Below, in pieces: positions 5,924 to 13,186 of a DNA stretch of 13,186 bases. The stretch spans positions 1 to 13,186 of the forward strand of contig CAMWLD010000027.1 in assembly GCA_947175005.1 (NCBI GenBank), given 5' to 3'. The position numbers and the translations under genes are program-made. The DNA comes from an uncultured Ruminococcus sp. GTDB lineage: Bacteria > Bacillota > Clostridia > Oscillospirales > Ruminococcaceae. The notes beneath the pieces were generated by a model. That model was not told the DNA's origin. It worked only from the letters and a program-made list of their open reading frames with translations, and ran no database searches. Position 1 is the stretch's first letter, and each line of letters begins with the position of its first letter.

Positions 5924-6822
5924 TAAAGCTGGAAAATGTTACAAAAAAATTCGGCGATTTTTCGGCGTTGGACAATGTTGACCTGATGATCCCCAAGGGC
6001 ACGTCCTTCGGGCTGTTAGGCTCAAACGGAGCGGGAAAATCCACAATTTTGCGGCTGCTGTCGGGGATATACAGGCAGACTTCGGGCAACGTACTCATTG
6101 ACGGGGAAAATGTTTTCGACAACACGGAGATCAAGAAACGGGTATTTTTCATTAACGACGAGACCGTTCAGTTCGGCACTTTTACACTAAAGGGTCTGAA
6201 AAATTATTACAAGGGTTTTTATCCCAATTTTTCGGAAGAAATTTTCGAGGAGCTGCGAAATACGGTGAAACTCCCCGAGGATAAGCGGATAGACCGCTTT
6301 TCAAAGGGAATGAAGCGGCAGTCGGTGGTTATTACGGGGCTTGCCAGCGGGGCGGATTTCCTGCTGCTGGACGAGGCTTTCGACGGTCTTGACCCCACTA
6401 TGAGGATAATCGTAAAACGAATGCTGGTGGACGCTATGCTGGACAGAAACCTTACCACAGTAATCTCATCTCACAATTTAAAGGAGATAAACGAGGTATG
6501 CGACAGCGTTGCGCTGGTGCATCAGGGCAAGGTGGTATTCAACCGCGATCTTGACAGCGTTAAAGGAAATATCCACAAGGTGCAGGCTGCATTTGCGGGG
6601 GACAAGAATTACGAAAAAGCCGATTTCGAGAAATACGGCATTCTCCACTACAGCCGCAGCCAGAGCATTCACTATATTATCATGAAAGGCAGCGAGGAGG
6701 AAATAAGGGAAAAGCTTGCGGAAAAAGACCCCATTGTGCTTGACCTTATACCACTAAGCCTTGAGGAAATATTTATCTACGAAATGGAGGGACTGGGTTA
6801 TGACGCAGGACAGCTCGATTAA
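5920..6822 (+). CDS. ABC transporter ATP-binding protein (YtrB-like)
   Basis: This is a 300-residue cytoplasmic ATPase. Walker A is GSNGAGKST (34-42), the signature is FSKGMKRQ (127-134) in the SKGM form, Walker B is FLLLDE (147-152), the D-loop is GLDP (156-159) and the switch histidine is in SSH (183-185). At the usual Q-loop position the sequence reads FFINDE (76-81) with no glutamine, which I recall as common in YtrB-like proteins encoded beside YtrA-type regulators. Residues 215-300 form an extra C-terminal domain ahead of the permease gene. The start at 5920 overlaps the regulator stop by 4 nt, with GGAG 10 nt upstream. It should energise the permease encoded next, whose start overlaps this gene by 23 nt. 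Confidence 0.94.
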   Translation: MIKLENVTKKFGDFSALDNVDLMIPKGTSFGLLGSNGAGKSTILRLLSGIYRQTSGNVLIDGENVFDNTEIKKRVFFINDETVQFGTFTLKGLKNYYKGFYPNFSEEIFEELRNTVKLPEDKRIDRFSKGMKRQSVVITGLASGADFLLLDEAFDGLDPTMRIIVKRMLVDAMLDRNLTTVISSHNLKEINEVCDSVALVHQGKVVFNRDLDSVKGNIHKVQAAFAGDKNYEKADFEKYGILHYSRSQSIHYIIMKGSEEEIREKLAEKDPIVLDLIPLSLEEIFIYEMEGLGYDAGQLD

Positions 6823-9460
6823 AACCAATGAAGCGAAAAATAATGCTAAAAAAAGCGCCGGGAATTTTTTCAGCAAGGCAATGATCCATAACGGCATTAT
6901 GGGCTTTAAGCACAATTTCAAGCAGGCGGTGGTATTGTTTGTGCTGCACATGGCGGCAGCGCCTCTGACCATTTCCATGCTTATGGCATCCATTCTGACC
7001 AAAGGCGAGGAGGACGTGGAGGGATATATGGCAATAGCCGTGCTGACCACGGGGGCAGCGGCTTTGGCAGGCATTTTATGTGCGCTGTCGGCAATGCCTT
7101 ATCTTTACAAAAAATCCGTGGTGGATATGAGGCTCTCGCTTCCCATGACCACCTTGCAGCGGTTTGTTTCGGACTTTGTTTCGGGGCTTTGCGTTTATGT
7201 GCTGCCCTTTATGGCGGCGAGCGTATTTTCGCTGCTGCTGACCCTGGTGGGACATATTGCCTGCGACGGCAAAACATTCTACAGAGGCTATGGCTCAAAC
7301 CCCGGCTGGGAATGCCATATTTTTGAGGAATATGCTCCCTTGCTTATCAAGGGTATAATCGGCGGGATACTGCTTATGATAATGTTCTACACACTCACAC
7401 TGCTTATTTCCTGCTGCTGCGGGTCGGTATTCGAGTGCGTATGCTACACTCTGCTGGCAAACGGGCTTATCCCGGGAAGCATTGCCATGGCGGTGTATGC
7501 CCTGCTGAACGACGTTTACGGACTTGTGCCCGAAAGCTACCTTGCCATGACCATTCCCTACACGTCTCCCATAGGCGGCTGTATCGGGCTGGTGTTCGCA
7601 CTTCAGAGCGGCTTTGAAGCAGCCGTGTCAAATGCGGGAGTTCCCACTTCCATAACCTATGGAAAATGGCTTCTTATATTCGGCCTTGTGACCGTTATCT
7701 ACATCATCTGCACCTACCTTATATACCGCAAGAGAAATGCGGAGGACACGGGAAACCCCATAGTTTACAGCGCACTTTTCCATGTGATAATGACCCTCGG
7801 CACTGCCTGCATAGTATATGCGTTTATGGTTGAGAACGAATACATTGCGCCTATGATAATAATTACGGCAATAATCTACTTTGTATTTTCCGTTATCCGC
7901 AGGAGAGGCTTCAAGAAATTCTGGCGTTCGGCGGTATCGTATATTTGCACTATGCTGGTATGTCTGGGAAGCTATGCGGTCGTTGTCGGGACGGGGGCGT
8001 TCGGTGCGGGAAGCTATGTGCCGAATGCTTCGGCGGTTTCGGCAGTCTATCTTGATTATGCGGGGACTTACGCCTCTTCCCTTGACGTGGAATTTTCGGG
8101 CTTTGATATGTCCTTCGATAACGTTCCCTTAAAGATCACCGACAGGGACGCTTTGGAAATTATTACCGATGTTCACAGAATGACTGTGAATAGGAACGGT
8201 AAAAGGGACAGGACCTCAAAGAATTTCGAGATAATGTACAGGCTTAAATCGGGCAGGCTTGTTGTAAGAGAATATTCGCTGACGGACGAGGCTATTCTGA
8301 AGCTTTCGGAGATCGACATGATGAGAGAAACAAAGGAGTTCAGAGCATACTTGGTAAAAGCTGCTGCCGATAACCTTTATTATCTCCCCGCTTCCCTTGA
8401 CGTTATAAACGATTCGGAAAACAGCATAACTCTTGCGCCCCAGTGGAGAATATTTGACGACAGCGGCAGCCGCGTCCACGAGGTAAGCTCCATAAGAATA
8501 AATCTCCTGCCCTCCGATTTTAAGCAGAGGCTTGGAGAAAGCCTTTACGCCGATATTATAGATGAGACCGAGGCGGATTATTTCAGCGATCCCCACGGCA
8601 TAATGCAGCTGACCTACGGTACAGACAACGGCAGAACTTACTACAACAGAAGAACAATATACATCAGAAGCTATTACACACGCACCCTTGAATATCTCCG
8701 CGGCTGCGGGTTCAAGACGGAGCTCCAATACAGCAAGACCTTCGGGCTTGCAGCGGCAGACAATGCAAATATCACCATGGTAAGCGATATGATCGTGGAA
8801 AATATGACAGGCAAGGAAGTAACTTCCTTTACGCCCCTTTCATCAACCGCGGGAAGCTTTTACGCGGACGGCTTTGCAAATTCCTTCGACCTTTACGAGT
8901 ATACAAGGCTTTGCGAAAAATACGGACTTACCGAGGATCTTTATACGGTCTTGGCAAATTCATACAAGCGGTATAAAACAGACGAAAGCTGCTATACTAT
9001 TATCGTGAACGGAAACGCTGCGGTTATTGATCCCCGTTATAACGAGGCTGCCGAGAGGCTGTTCATTGTCATGACTGTTCAGCAGTTTATCGACAACATG
9101 ACAAATAATGAGACATGGCCAAACTATGGTACGGCCGATAACAGGACTTCAAGATACAAGGCCTTCTTAAGCAGCTTCCTCACCTGCTACGGCAGGGAGA
9201 AAATAGACTCGGTCGCCGCGCCCGGAGTATCGGTGTACGATCTCATTTTCTCATATGCAAACGGCAACGAGAAAAAGGGCTTGGGAATTTATACGAGCCG
9301 CGGTATTCTCGCCGATAAGTATACAAGCGGGTCAAACGGCTATTCCTACGATTATTCCGACACAAAAAGCTACGGCTATGGCTATTGGGAGGATTATCCC
9401 ATTGATGAGGAGTTCAATTATCCCAACAGTTTCGGATATATGCAAATAAGTATCCCTTAA
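6800..9460 (+). CDS. large ABC permease with extracytoplasmic C-terminal domain
   Basis: The protein has 886 residues from the ATG at 6800, chosen because GGAGG lies 9 nt upstream; an in-frame ATG at 6761 lies deep inside the ATPase gene. Residues 1-400 hold about ten hydrophobic segments (near 43-63, 76-98, 122-150, 182-205, 212-235, 250-275, 288-309, 320-343, 348-366, 376-399). Residues 400-886 are polar and should lie outside the membrane. The segment around 446-493, with DREALEIITDVHR-like and YRLKSGRLVVREYSL features, resembles from memory the C-terminal domain called DUF6449 found on permeases next to GntR regulators. The last 46 residues contain ten tyrosines with many glycines. Substrate is unknown. 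By operon type it may export or detoxify an envelope-active compound, or act as a sensor. Confidence 0.85.
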   Translation: MTQDSSIKTNEAKNNAKKSAGNFFSKAMIHNGIMGFKHNFKQAVVLFVLHMAAAPLTISMLMASILTKGEEDVEGYMAIAVLTTGAAALAGILCALSAMPYLYKKSVVDMRLSLPMTTLQRFVSDFVSGLCVYVLPFMAASVFSLLLTLVGHIACDGKTFYRGYGSNPGWECHIFEEYAPLLIKGIIGGILLMIMFYTLTLLISCCCGSVFECVCYTLLANGLIPGSIAMAVYALLNDVYGLVPESYLAMTIPYTSPIGGCIGLVFALQSGFEAAVSNAGVPTSITYGKWLLIFGLVTVIYIICTYLIYRKRNAEDTGNPIVYSALFHVIMTLGTACIVYAFMVENEYIAPMIIITAIIYFVFSVIRRRGFKKFWRSAVSYICTMLVCLGSYAVVVGTGAFGAGSYVPNASAVSAVYLDYAGTYASSLDVEFSGFDMSFDNVPLKITDRDALEIITDVHRMTVNRNGKRDRTSKNFEIMYRLKSGRLVVREYSLTDEAILKLSEIDMMRETKEFRAYLVKAAADNLYYLPASLDVINDSENSITLAPQWRIFDDSGSRVHEVSSIRINLLPSDFKQRLGESLYADIIDETEADYFSDPHGIMQLTYGTDNGRTYYNRRTIYIRSYYTRTLEYLRGCGFKTELQYSKTFGLAAADNANITMVSDMIVENMTGKEVTSFTPLSSTAGSFYADGFANSFDLYEYTRLCEKYGLTEDLYTVLANSYKRYKTDESCYTIIVNGNAAVIDPRYNEAAERLFIVMTVQQFIDNMTNNETWPNYGTADNRTSRYKAFLSSFLTCYGREKIDSVAAPGVSVYDLIFSYANGNEKKGLGIYTSRGILADKYTSGSNGYSYDYSDTKSYGYGYWEDYPIDEEFNYPNSFGYMQISIP

Positions 9461-9521
9461 AGGGGCTTTTGAAAAGAGCATATTACGGGGCGCTCGGAAT
9501 TTGAAATACAAGGCTGATAAT

Positions 9522-9581
9522 GTATATTTCTCACTTTTTACAAGGTGGGAAATATACTTCCCAAATTTAACCTTTGGGAAG
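9522..9581. other. tandem hairpins with competing pairings
   Basis: Stem A pairs 9522-9534 (GTATATTTCTCAC) with 9545-9557 (GTGGGAAATATAC), 13 bp with one G-T wobble and a 10-nt loop. Stem C pairs CTTCCCAAA (9557-9565) with TTTGGGAAG (9573-9581), 9 bp with a 7-nt loop. A competing stem B pairs TGGGAA (9546-9551) with TTCCCA (9558-9563) and would break both. No T-run follows stem C, so it is not a standard terminator. Confidence 0.7.
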
Positions 9582-9618
9582 AAATTTAATTAGCCTTTCC
9601 TTTAAAAGAATTCCCCTG

Positions 9619-9720
9619 AAAAAGCGCAAAAAAACCGCAGAAAATGGGTTTGCCGATTTCCGTTCACGCTTTTTGCAAAAAGCATATTTGTAGGCATTGA
9701 TTGCCACTACAATAGCTATT
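9619..9720. repeat. cluster of palindromes upstream of the lipoprotein gene
   Basis: AAAAAGCG (9619-9626) is inverted at CGCTTTTT (9667-9674). A perfect 16-bp palindrome GCTTTTTGCAAAAAGC spans 9668-9683. TTGTAGGCA (9688-9696) pairs with TGCC plus TACAA (9702-9712) around a 5-nt loop with a 2-nt bulge. AATAGCTATT (9711-9720) is a 10-bp palindrome. These are candidate operators or RNA folds in the likely leader of the lipoprotein gene. Confidence 0.55.
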
Positions 9721-9776
9721 TTAAAAAACGGAACAATGTGAATTATCCGACAGGCAGTTCACGGAAAGGAGACCCA

Positions 9777-10187
9777 ATGAACAGGAAAAGCATTACAGGC
9801 ATATTGTGCGCAGCAGGACTTTGCGGGCTAATGCTCACAGCCTGCGGCAAAAAGGACGATACCGCCGCCGGCAATAACAACGGCGGCGATACCTCCCGGA
9901 CAGGTACGACGAGTTCCTCTGTCAATAACAACAACAGCGCAGGAAATTCCTTAAACGACGCAAACGGTGTAGACGTTCACACCGACGGGGCTAACACAGT
10001 CCACGGCGACAACCCCGGGCGTTCAAGAGACATTGACGGCGACGGCTTTGTTGAGGACGTAGTCGACGATGTGATCGACGGCGCAGAGGATATTATAGAT
10101 GACGCAGCCCGCGGCGTGGGAGACGTTCTTGACGATCTTTCACCCGACGAGCATGACAGAACAACGGCGACAACCGCAAACAGATAA
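9777..10187 (+). CDS. small lipoprotein with DxDGDG motif and 11-residue acidic repeats
   Basis: This gene encodes 136 residues. The start at 9777 has GGAG 5 nt upstream and opens a clear lipoprotein signal: basic MNRK, a hydrophobic core and lipobox LTAC with Cys23 as the lipid-modified residue. A linker of Asn, Gly, Ser and Thr (24-60) should hold the rest away from the membrane. Residues 85-90 are DIDGDG, the front of an EF-hand-like calcium loop, though position 12 is Val rather than an acidic residue. Residues 92-124 are three 11-residue repeats of the type xxD(V/I)(V/I/L)DDxxx(G/D), likely an amphipathic acidic helix. A GTG at 9738 would add 13 residues without a ribosome binding site. 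No family or function is recognised. It shares direction with the ABC operon but lies 316 bp beyond it. Confidence 0.85.
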   Translation: MNRKSITGILCAAGLCGLMLTACGKKDDTAAGNNNGGDTSRTGTTSSSVNNNNSAGNSLNDANGVDVHTDGANTVHGDNPGRSRDIDGDGFVEDVVDDVIDGAEDIIDDAARGVGDVLDDLSPDEHDRTTATTANR

Positions 10188-10210
10188 AATATAATTTTGC
10201 AAATATACTC

Positions 10211-10245
10211 AAAGGGATACGAGAGCTTTTTCGTATCCCTTTTTT
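10211..10245 (+). terminator. intrinsic terminator after the lipoprotein gene
   Basis: AAAGGGATACGA (10211-10222) pairs with TCGTATCCCTTT (10231-10242) around an 8-nt loop, followed by further T to give T6 (10240-10245). It begins 24 bp after the lipoprotein stop. The FtsX gene ends 33 bp beyond on the opposite strand. The same stem could stop that transcript too, though the T-run on the minus side (TTTGAG) is weak. Confidence 0.88.
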
Positions 10246-10277
10246 ATGCAATGTATTTTATTGGGAGGCAGTTTTTG

Positions 10278-12926
10278 TCAGCCCTCCTGTCTGATATTCT
10301 CCACAATGGAGGTCTTTACTATCCTGCCCGCAGGGGCGAAGCTTGCCGCAGCCGCCGTAATAAAGGCTGCCGCTGCTGCAATTATGAGATATTTGAGGGG
10401 TGCGATAAAGGAAAGACTGAAGTTAAGGTCGTCCATATCAAGGTCGTGGAAATTGGTGAGGAAGGGTATGTGGATTATACCGATAGCCCCCTCGACCATA
10501 ATCAGGGAAATGATACCCGCCGTAACCGCATACAGTATGCTCTCCCTTAAAATAAGCCCCTTGAGCTGCTTATCCGACATACCGCAGGCGCGAAGCATGG
10601 CAAGCTCCGAGGTGCGTCCCAGCACATTCGCCGAAATTATATTAACAATATTTACCGCCGCTATCAGCGCGATTATGCCGATAACGAAATACCCCAGAAG
10701 CTGTATTGCCGAAAGCAACGCAAGAGCCTCCTCTTTTTCCGAGCGGTTGTCGGAATATGTGCCGTAAAAATGCCTGTCAAGCCACATGAGGGCATTTTCC
10801 TCCTGCCCGGGGACGGCGTTTGCCAGTATCTGACGGGAAAAGGCATAGTAGCTATCGCCGTTATTCGTGGTTATTGTATAGGTCTGATCGTCTCTGCCGC
10901 AAGCTTCGAGCAGATCAAGATATGAGTCCTCTCCCGTAATTGCCGTTATTATAAAATTGCTGGAGCGGTATGTTCTGTTGTCGGTGGTGTAAAGCCCCAC
11001 GGGCTTTGCGGTAATAGGGTCAAGAAAATCAATGGTATCGGATATAAAGGGCTTTGCCGTTATGGAATCGGGGGCGTTGTCGTAGACCTTGTAATCAAAG
11101 GTCACGCCGTCCTTATAGGTGTCCGCGCAGATGATTATCGCTCCGCTTTCGTTTATCTCATCATAGGTAACGTCGGTTGTGATATATTTTTCAAAGGTCT
11201 CCCTGTTCACAGGGTGCAGGTGCATTATCAGTGCTTGGTATTCGTACAGCTTGCACCCCTCGTTTACGCCGAAGTCTTTGCCGCCGGCATAAAGAGACGT
11301 ATGGGTATCTGCCTGCGCCCAGTCAAAAAAGCCTGTTTCAGCCATTTGTTCGGCTCTGTAGGCAGCCTCCAGGGGAGATAACGAGGCGTGCTCCACGGTG
11401 TAGTCCGAGGGCGCTCTTATAACGTCGAAATCATTTTCCACGGATTCTTTGGCAATGTCAACGCCGTAAGAAAATCCCGTAAACAGCACAATGCTCATTA
11501 CCATGGAAAGCATGGTGATGATGTACCGTTTCTTGTTCCGTTTAACGCTAAGTGAGGAATAAGCCCCGATAAAGCTGCCGCCCTGTCCTATTTTCGAGGG
11601 ACGGCGGGGAACTGTTATCTTTTCATTTTTTCCCGTCATTCTTATGGCCTGCACGGGCGTTGCATTAATGGAGCGCAGCCCCGTTGCCACCGCGGAAACG
11701 CATACCCATACTACTCCTATCACAGCGGAGGTGATGTAAACATATGGGCGCACCTCATACACTAAATTGCCCGAAAGGTTCAGTTCCTCTGCGTTCAGCG
11801 CAGGCAGTCCCGCCACAGCGCCGTAAACAGCCCGGGCGCATACCGAACCCAGCAGCAGCCCTAAAATGACCCCGGGGATAGCCAGATACAAAGCCTCCCA
11901 CAGCACCAGTGCAAACACCTGCTTTTTTGAAGCCCCCGCAGCCTTGAGCAGACCGAACTGCTTTATCCTCTCCTTTGAGGATATCTCAAAGGAATTGTCA
12001 ATTACCAGCCGCACGCAGAACATTATAAATATCACAAACAAATACATTACCGCAAAGAACAGCGCACGGGAAAATTTAGCGTCAACGCCCTTGCCCTCGG
12101 CGTCCAGAAGCTGCTGGTTAAGGCCGTAGTCATAGTCGTCTATCTCCATTCCCGCGTCCTGAAAGGCATAGTGCATATCCCAGTAAAGGTCGTTGGTCTT
12201 ATCGGAAAATCTTGCAAGGACATTATCCGTTAGGTAGGAATAGGAGCGCAGCCTTGTGTCGCTGTAGTCCACTATATTGTACCGCTCGGAAAAGCCCACA
12301 ACGGTAAAGCTTATTTCGGTGATTTCGGCAACGTCGAAATTTTCCTGCAATACATCGGCAATATAGTCGGGGGCAGGCTCGCCCTTGCCTTTGGGTACGC
12401 AGGAGATAAGCCCTGCCGTTACCGTATCGCCTATCCCGGGGTATCCCCATAAGGGCGAGGATGCGGCGGAAATTACTATCTCGCCGTCCTTTTCGGGCAT
12501 TCTGCCTGCGGTCAGCTTTGTCATATCCTCGGGCAGCATGGTAATTTCGCCCCTTATCCGCAGGAAGCTGTCGTTTACAATGCCCCCCGCAAGCATAAGG
12601 TATTCCATTCGGGCGGAGTCGTCCTCATTCTGCCCGAAGTCGATATCCACGCTGTCGGTATAGGCGGAAACGCTGTAATATTCCGTTTCCTCGAAAATGT
12701 CCATGTTCTGGACGGCAAGCAGAGACTGCTTGTCCAGCCCCGAGAAAAGCACGTGGTAAGTGCCGTTTTCCTCCCTTGCCATATTAAGGGAGGACGCGCT
12801 GTACACCGACACCGCCGACAAAAGCACCGTCATAAACGCCACCGATATCGTTATGGCGATTATTGTCATTATGTTGTGCTTCTTTTGGCCGGTGAGGTAT
12901 TTGAATGAGATTTGTTTGAGGGTCAT
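10278..12926 (-). CDS. two-module FtsX/MacB-type ABC transporter permease
   Basis: The protein has 882 residues and two similar halves. The first has a helix near 20-42, an extracytoplasmic domain (about 45-280), then helices near 288-310, 337-369 and 394-417. The second has a helix near 468-490, an outside domain (about 495-730), then helices near 737-765, 795-820 and 839-866. Each half carries the FtsX cytoplasmic motif: RIKQFGLLKAAGASKKQV (321-338) and SELAMLRACGMSDKQLKG (773-790). The ATG at 12926 is chosen because GGAG lies 7 nt upstream; the GTG at 12938 overlaps that site. Relatives export peptides or lipids or drive cell-wall hydrolase and lipoprotein handling, always with a separate ATPase. 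No ATPase gene lies beside it here, as the upstream neighbour is the DUF2971-like gene. Substrate unknown. Confidence 0.92.
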   Translation of the reverse strand: MTLKQISFKYLTGQKKHNIMTIIAITISVAFMTVLLSAVSVYSASSLNMAREENGTYHVLFSGLDKQSLLAVQNMDIFEETEYYSVSAYTDSVDIDFGQNEDDSARMEYLMLAGGIVNDSFLRIRGEITMLPEDMTKLTAGRMPEKDGEIVISAASSPLWGYPGIGDTVTAGLISCVPKGKGEPAPDYIADVLQENFDVAEITEISFTVVGFSERYNIVDYSDTRLRSYSYLTDNVLARFSDKTNDLYWDMHYAFQDAGMEIDDYDYGLNQQLLDAEGKGVDAKFSRALFFAVMYLFVIFIMFCVRLVIDNSFEISSKERIKQFGLLKAAGASKKQVFALVLWEALYLAIPGVILGLLLGSVCARAVYGAVAGLPALNAEELNLSGNLVYEVRPYVYITSAVIGVVWVCVSAVATGLRSINATPVQAIRMTGKNEKITVPRRPSKIGQGGSFIGAYSSLSVKRNKKRYIITMLSMVMSIVLFTGFSYGVDIAKESVENDFDVIRAPSDYTVEHASLSPLEAAYRAEQMAETGFFDWAQADTHTSLYAGGKDFGVNEGCKLYEYQALIMHLHPVNRETFEKYITTDVTYDEINESGAIIICADTYKDGVTFDYKVYDNAPDSITAKPFISDTIDFLDPITAKPVGLYTTDNRTYRSSNFIITAITGEDSYLDLLEACGRDDQTYTITTNNGDSYYAFSRQILANAVPGQEENALMWLDRHFYGTYSDNRSEKEEALALLSAIQLLGYFVIGIIALIAAVNIVNIISANVLGRTSELAMLRACGMSDKQLKGLILRESILYAVTAGIISLIMVEGAIGIIHIPFLTNFHDLDMDDLNFSLSFIAPLKYLIIAAAAAFITAAAASFAPAGRIVKTSIVENIRQEG

Positions 12927-12960
12927 GGTTGGGTTCACTCCTATTTTTATTATTATGTAG

Positions 12961-12989
12961 TAATTAATTGATTTAATTGTGATTGTAAA
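12961..12989 (-). promoter_or_regulatory. weak candidate promoter for the FtsX permease
   Basis: TTTACA (12989-12984), 17 nt, then TAATTA (12966-12961) would start transcription near 12954, about 28 nt before the ATG. The region is so AT-rich that such matches are easy to find by chance. Co-transcription with the upstream gene is the alternative. Confidence 0.3.
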
Positions 12990-12992
12990 GAT

Positions 12993-13186
12993 TTATTGAT
13001 ATGTTATTTCCGACTTTCTAATTTTTGTTTGATTGGTAAACATCTCATTATGCCGTAAAAAATTCTCAATATCTTTTTCGTCAACCATGGCTTTAGGTCC
13101 AATTACAATTTCGCTGATGAAAAAAGGAAAAGAACTTGGTTTTAATGGTCGGTAAGATACTATCTTTCCTTTTGAGACATAATGAT
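12993..13186 (-). CDS. C-terminal end of a DUF2971-like protein (partial)
   Basis: A reading frame enters from the right edge on the minus strand and stops at 12995-12993, giving 63 visible residues and no start. The end has the look, from memory, of DUF2971 proteins: a hydrophobic strand followed by ISEIVIGPKA (23-32), an acidic helix DEKDIENFLRHN (35-46), and a basic KIRKSEITYQ (54-63) at the C-terminus. The function of DUF2971 is not established; members are scattered through accessory regions. The DNA is clearly more AT-rich than the FtsX permease gene that follows 66 bp downstream in the same direction, which fits an acquired gene. The protein beyond the window is needed to confirm the family. 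Confidence 0.6.
   Translation of the reverse strand, partial: HYVSKGKIVSYRPLKPSSFPFFISEIVIGPKAMVDEKDIENFLRHNEMFTNQTKIRKSEITYQ

Larger units (their letters stand above)
9461..9776. other. gene-free stretch rich in inverted repeats
   Basis: No reading frame of note lies between the permease stop and the lipoprotein start. The stretch holds a short stem CCC-TTAAA-GGG at the permease stop (9454-9464) followed by GCTTTT, then tandem hairpins at 9522-9581, then several palindromes at 9619-9720. There is a TACAAT at 9708-9713 but no good -35 box before it, so a promoter for the lipoprotein is uncertain. Confidence 0.6.

Noticed and set aside
8216..8728. 170-codon open frame on the minus strand
   Set aside because: It lies wholly antisense to the permease extracytoplasmic domain, has no ribosome binding site or family features, and the plus frame has clear coding character.
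9557..9590. Terminator of the gntR-ABC operon
   Set aside because: The hairpin is followed by AAATTTAATTAG rather than a T-run; it is described as a hairpin only.
9685..9713. Promoter for the lipoprotein gene with -10 TACAAT
   Set aside because: The hexamer 17 bp upstream (TATTTG) does not resemble TTGACA, so this was not listed as a promoter.
10246..10767. 173-codon open frame on the plus strand
   Set aside because: It is antisense to the second FtsX module, starts just past a strong terminator, and its hydrophobic stretches mirror the membrane helices on the other strand.

Overview
The window looks like chromosomal DNA from a low-GC Gram-positive anaerobe of the Clostridia, most likely Ruminococcus-like (Oscillospiraceae). 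The grounds are strong GGAGG-type ribosome binding sites, sigma-A type promoters, a GntR(YtrA)/ABC operon, Gram-positive style Wzx/Wzy polysaccharide genes and AT-rich heptamer arrays between genes. The genus is an inference. No RNA gene, CRISPR array, insertion sequence or phage gene was seen.

Region 1 (1-5150, minus strand) is a compact surface-polysaccharide operon. It reads from right to left: a Stealth-family sugar-phosphate transferase, a GT4 glycosyltransferase, a Wzy/O-antigen-ligase-type polymerase and a Wzx flippase. The last three genes overlap or nearly abut and each has its own good ribosome binding site. A consensus promoter at 5122-5150 drives the operon. Its 5' leader begins almost at once with two abutting GC-rich hairpins, followed by a 16-nt tandem repeat that can fold in alternative ways. 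A second strong promoter at 8-36 points off the left edge, towards an unseen gene. Together these genes would add sugars to a lipid-linked repeat unit (GT4, Stealth), flip it (Wzx) and polymerise it (Wzy). The priming transferase and chain-length control genes are not in the window.

Region 2 (5151-5482) is a divergent intergenic control region. Two inverted arrays of an AT-only heptamer bracket it. It carries a consensus plus-strand promoter with palindromes at the -35 box and just past the start site.

Region 3 (5483-9460, plus strand) is a translationally coupled operon: a YtrA-type GntR repressor, an ABC ATPase, and a large permease with about ten membrane helices, an extracytoplasmic domain of about 480 residues and a tyrosine-rich tail. 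Such operons usually respond to envelope stress or peptide antibiotics.

Region 4 (9461-10245) holds a 316-bp gene-free stretch unusually dense in inverted repeats. It is followed by a small lipoprotein gene with a DxDGDG motif and three 11-residue acidic repeats, ending at a strong terminator.

Region 5 (10246-13186, minus strand) holds a large two-module FtsX/MacB-type ABC permease with no ATPase beside it. At the right edge is the 3' end of a gene that resembles the DUF2971 family.

No clearly new multi-gene system could be shown. The least explained items are the capsule leader RNA, the repeat lipoprotein with its hairpin-rich upstream region, and the tyrosine-tailed permease.
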